From Desulfobacterales bacterium (GTDB taxonomy: Bacteria > Desulfobacterota > Desulfobacteria > Desulfobacterales > UBA11574): a stretch of DNA of 6,043 nucleotides. The notes below the pieces were generated by a model, which did no database searches, was not told the origin of the DNA, and saw only the letters and a list, made by a program, of their open reading frames with translations. The position numbers were made by a program, and so were the translations under genes. The DNA is taken from NCBI GenBank assembly GCA_030601485.1, contig JAUVTO010000120.1, forward strand, positions 1-6,043. Reading direction: 5' to 3'. This document shows, one piece after another, positions 5,895 through 6,043 of the stretch; position 1 is the stretch's first letter, and every line of letters starts with the position of its first letter.

Positions 5895-5960
5895 GATGGC
5901 GTCGTAAAAAATCTTTTTTTAAGCGACATGGAGCATTTTTTGACTTTTTACAAAACCATC
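5895..5960. repeat. 66-bp palindrome related to the element before ppiD
   Basis: The left arm GATGGCGTCGTAAAAAATC (5895-5913) pairs with GACTTTTTACAAAACCATC (5942-5960) at 15 of 19 positions. The arms share the GAYGG..TCGTAAAAA pattern with the ends of the 5346-5496 element, so it looks like a shorter or internally deleted relative. No target duplication is obvious. It ends 33 bases upstream of the zinc-ribbon start codon. Confidence 0.55.
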
Positions 5961-6004
5961 CGTCTTAAATCAACCAAAACCATATAGTTAAAAAATCTTA
6001 TATA

Positions 6005-6018
6005 TACAACATGTTGTA
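6005..6018. promoter_or_regulatory. 14-bp perfect palindrome TACAACATGTTGTA, possible operator
   Basis: The sequence reads identically on both strands and lies in an AT-rich stretch. CTTATA (5997-6002) and TATAAG (6022-6027) flank it almost symmetrically and extend the dyad with one base of offset. The size and symmetry suit a dimeric repressor site. No regulator gene is in the window, and the target could be the zinc-ribbon gene or a gene beyond the right edge. Confidence 0.3.
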
Positions 6019-6043
6019 AATTATAAGAAACCAATACTATTTT

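Noticed and set aside
5340..5960. CRISPR array
   Set aside because: The repeated GAYGGTTTCGTAAAAAGTC-like segments occur in inverted pairs at irregular spacing, not as regular direct repeats with spacers.

Overview
This looks like a chromosomal stretch from a member of the Desulfobacterota, most likely Desulfobacterales (former Deltaproteobacteria). That is an inference. It rests on a full-length PpiD-type chaperone, a standalone YjbQ protein, an unassigned radical SAM protein, moderate-to-low GC, and imperfect palindromes of the GACGGTTTCGTAAAAAGTC type, which I associate with that group from memory. No phage, plasmid, CRISPR, tRNA or rRNA signal was seen.

Layout from left to right: a 5'-partial prmA (ribosomal protein L11 methyltransferase, minus strand, running off the left edge); a spacer with two unrelated inverted-repeat structures; a radical SAM enzyme of unknown substrate (minus strand); and a doubtful 64-codon minus-strand reading frame overlapping its 5' end. 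Next is a roughly 440-base spacer holding a 200-bp imperfect inverted repeat and a separate 142-bp element with perfect 17-bp terminal repeats. Then come yjbQ (plus strand), a convergent spacer of TGGAATG-type short repeats, ppiD (minus strand), another palindromic element with a probable target duplication, a small zinc-ribbon protein (minus strand), a third palindrome of the same family, and an AT-rich end with a 14-bp perfect palindrome.

The genes do not form an obvious pathway. prmA modifies the ribosome, PpiD helps fold exported proteins at the inner membrane, YjbQ is a conserved enzyme of uncertain role, and the radical SAM and zinc-ribbon proteins are unassigned. Almost every gene is separated from its neighbour and probably transcribed alone.

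The most striking feature is between the genes. Each of the four clear transcription starts (prmA, yjbQ, ppiD, zinc-ribbon) has a different or diverged inverted-repeat element ending about 10 to 35 bases upstream of its start codon. In two cases the element seems to supply part of the expression signals: the Shine-Dalgarno of prmA and the -35 box of ppiD. The window is therefore best read as ordinary housekeeping genes in a genome heavily colonised by small MITE-like palindromes.
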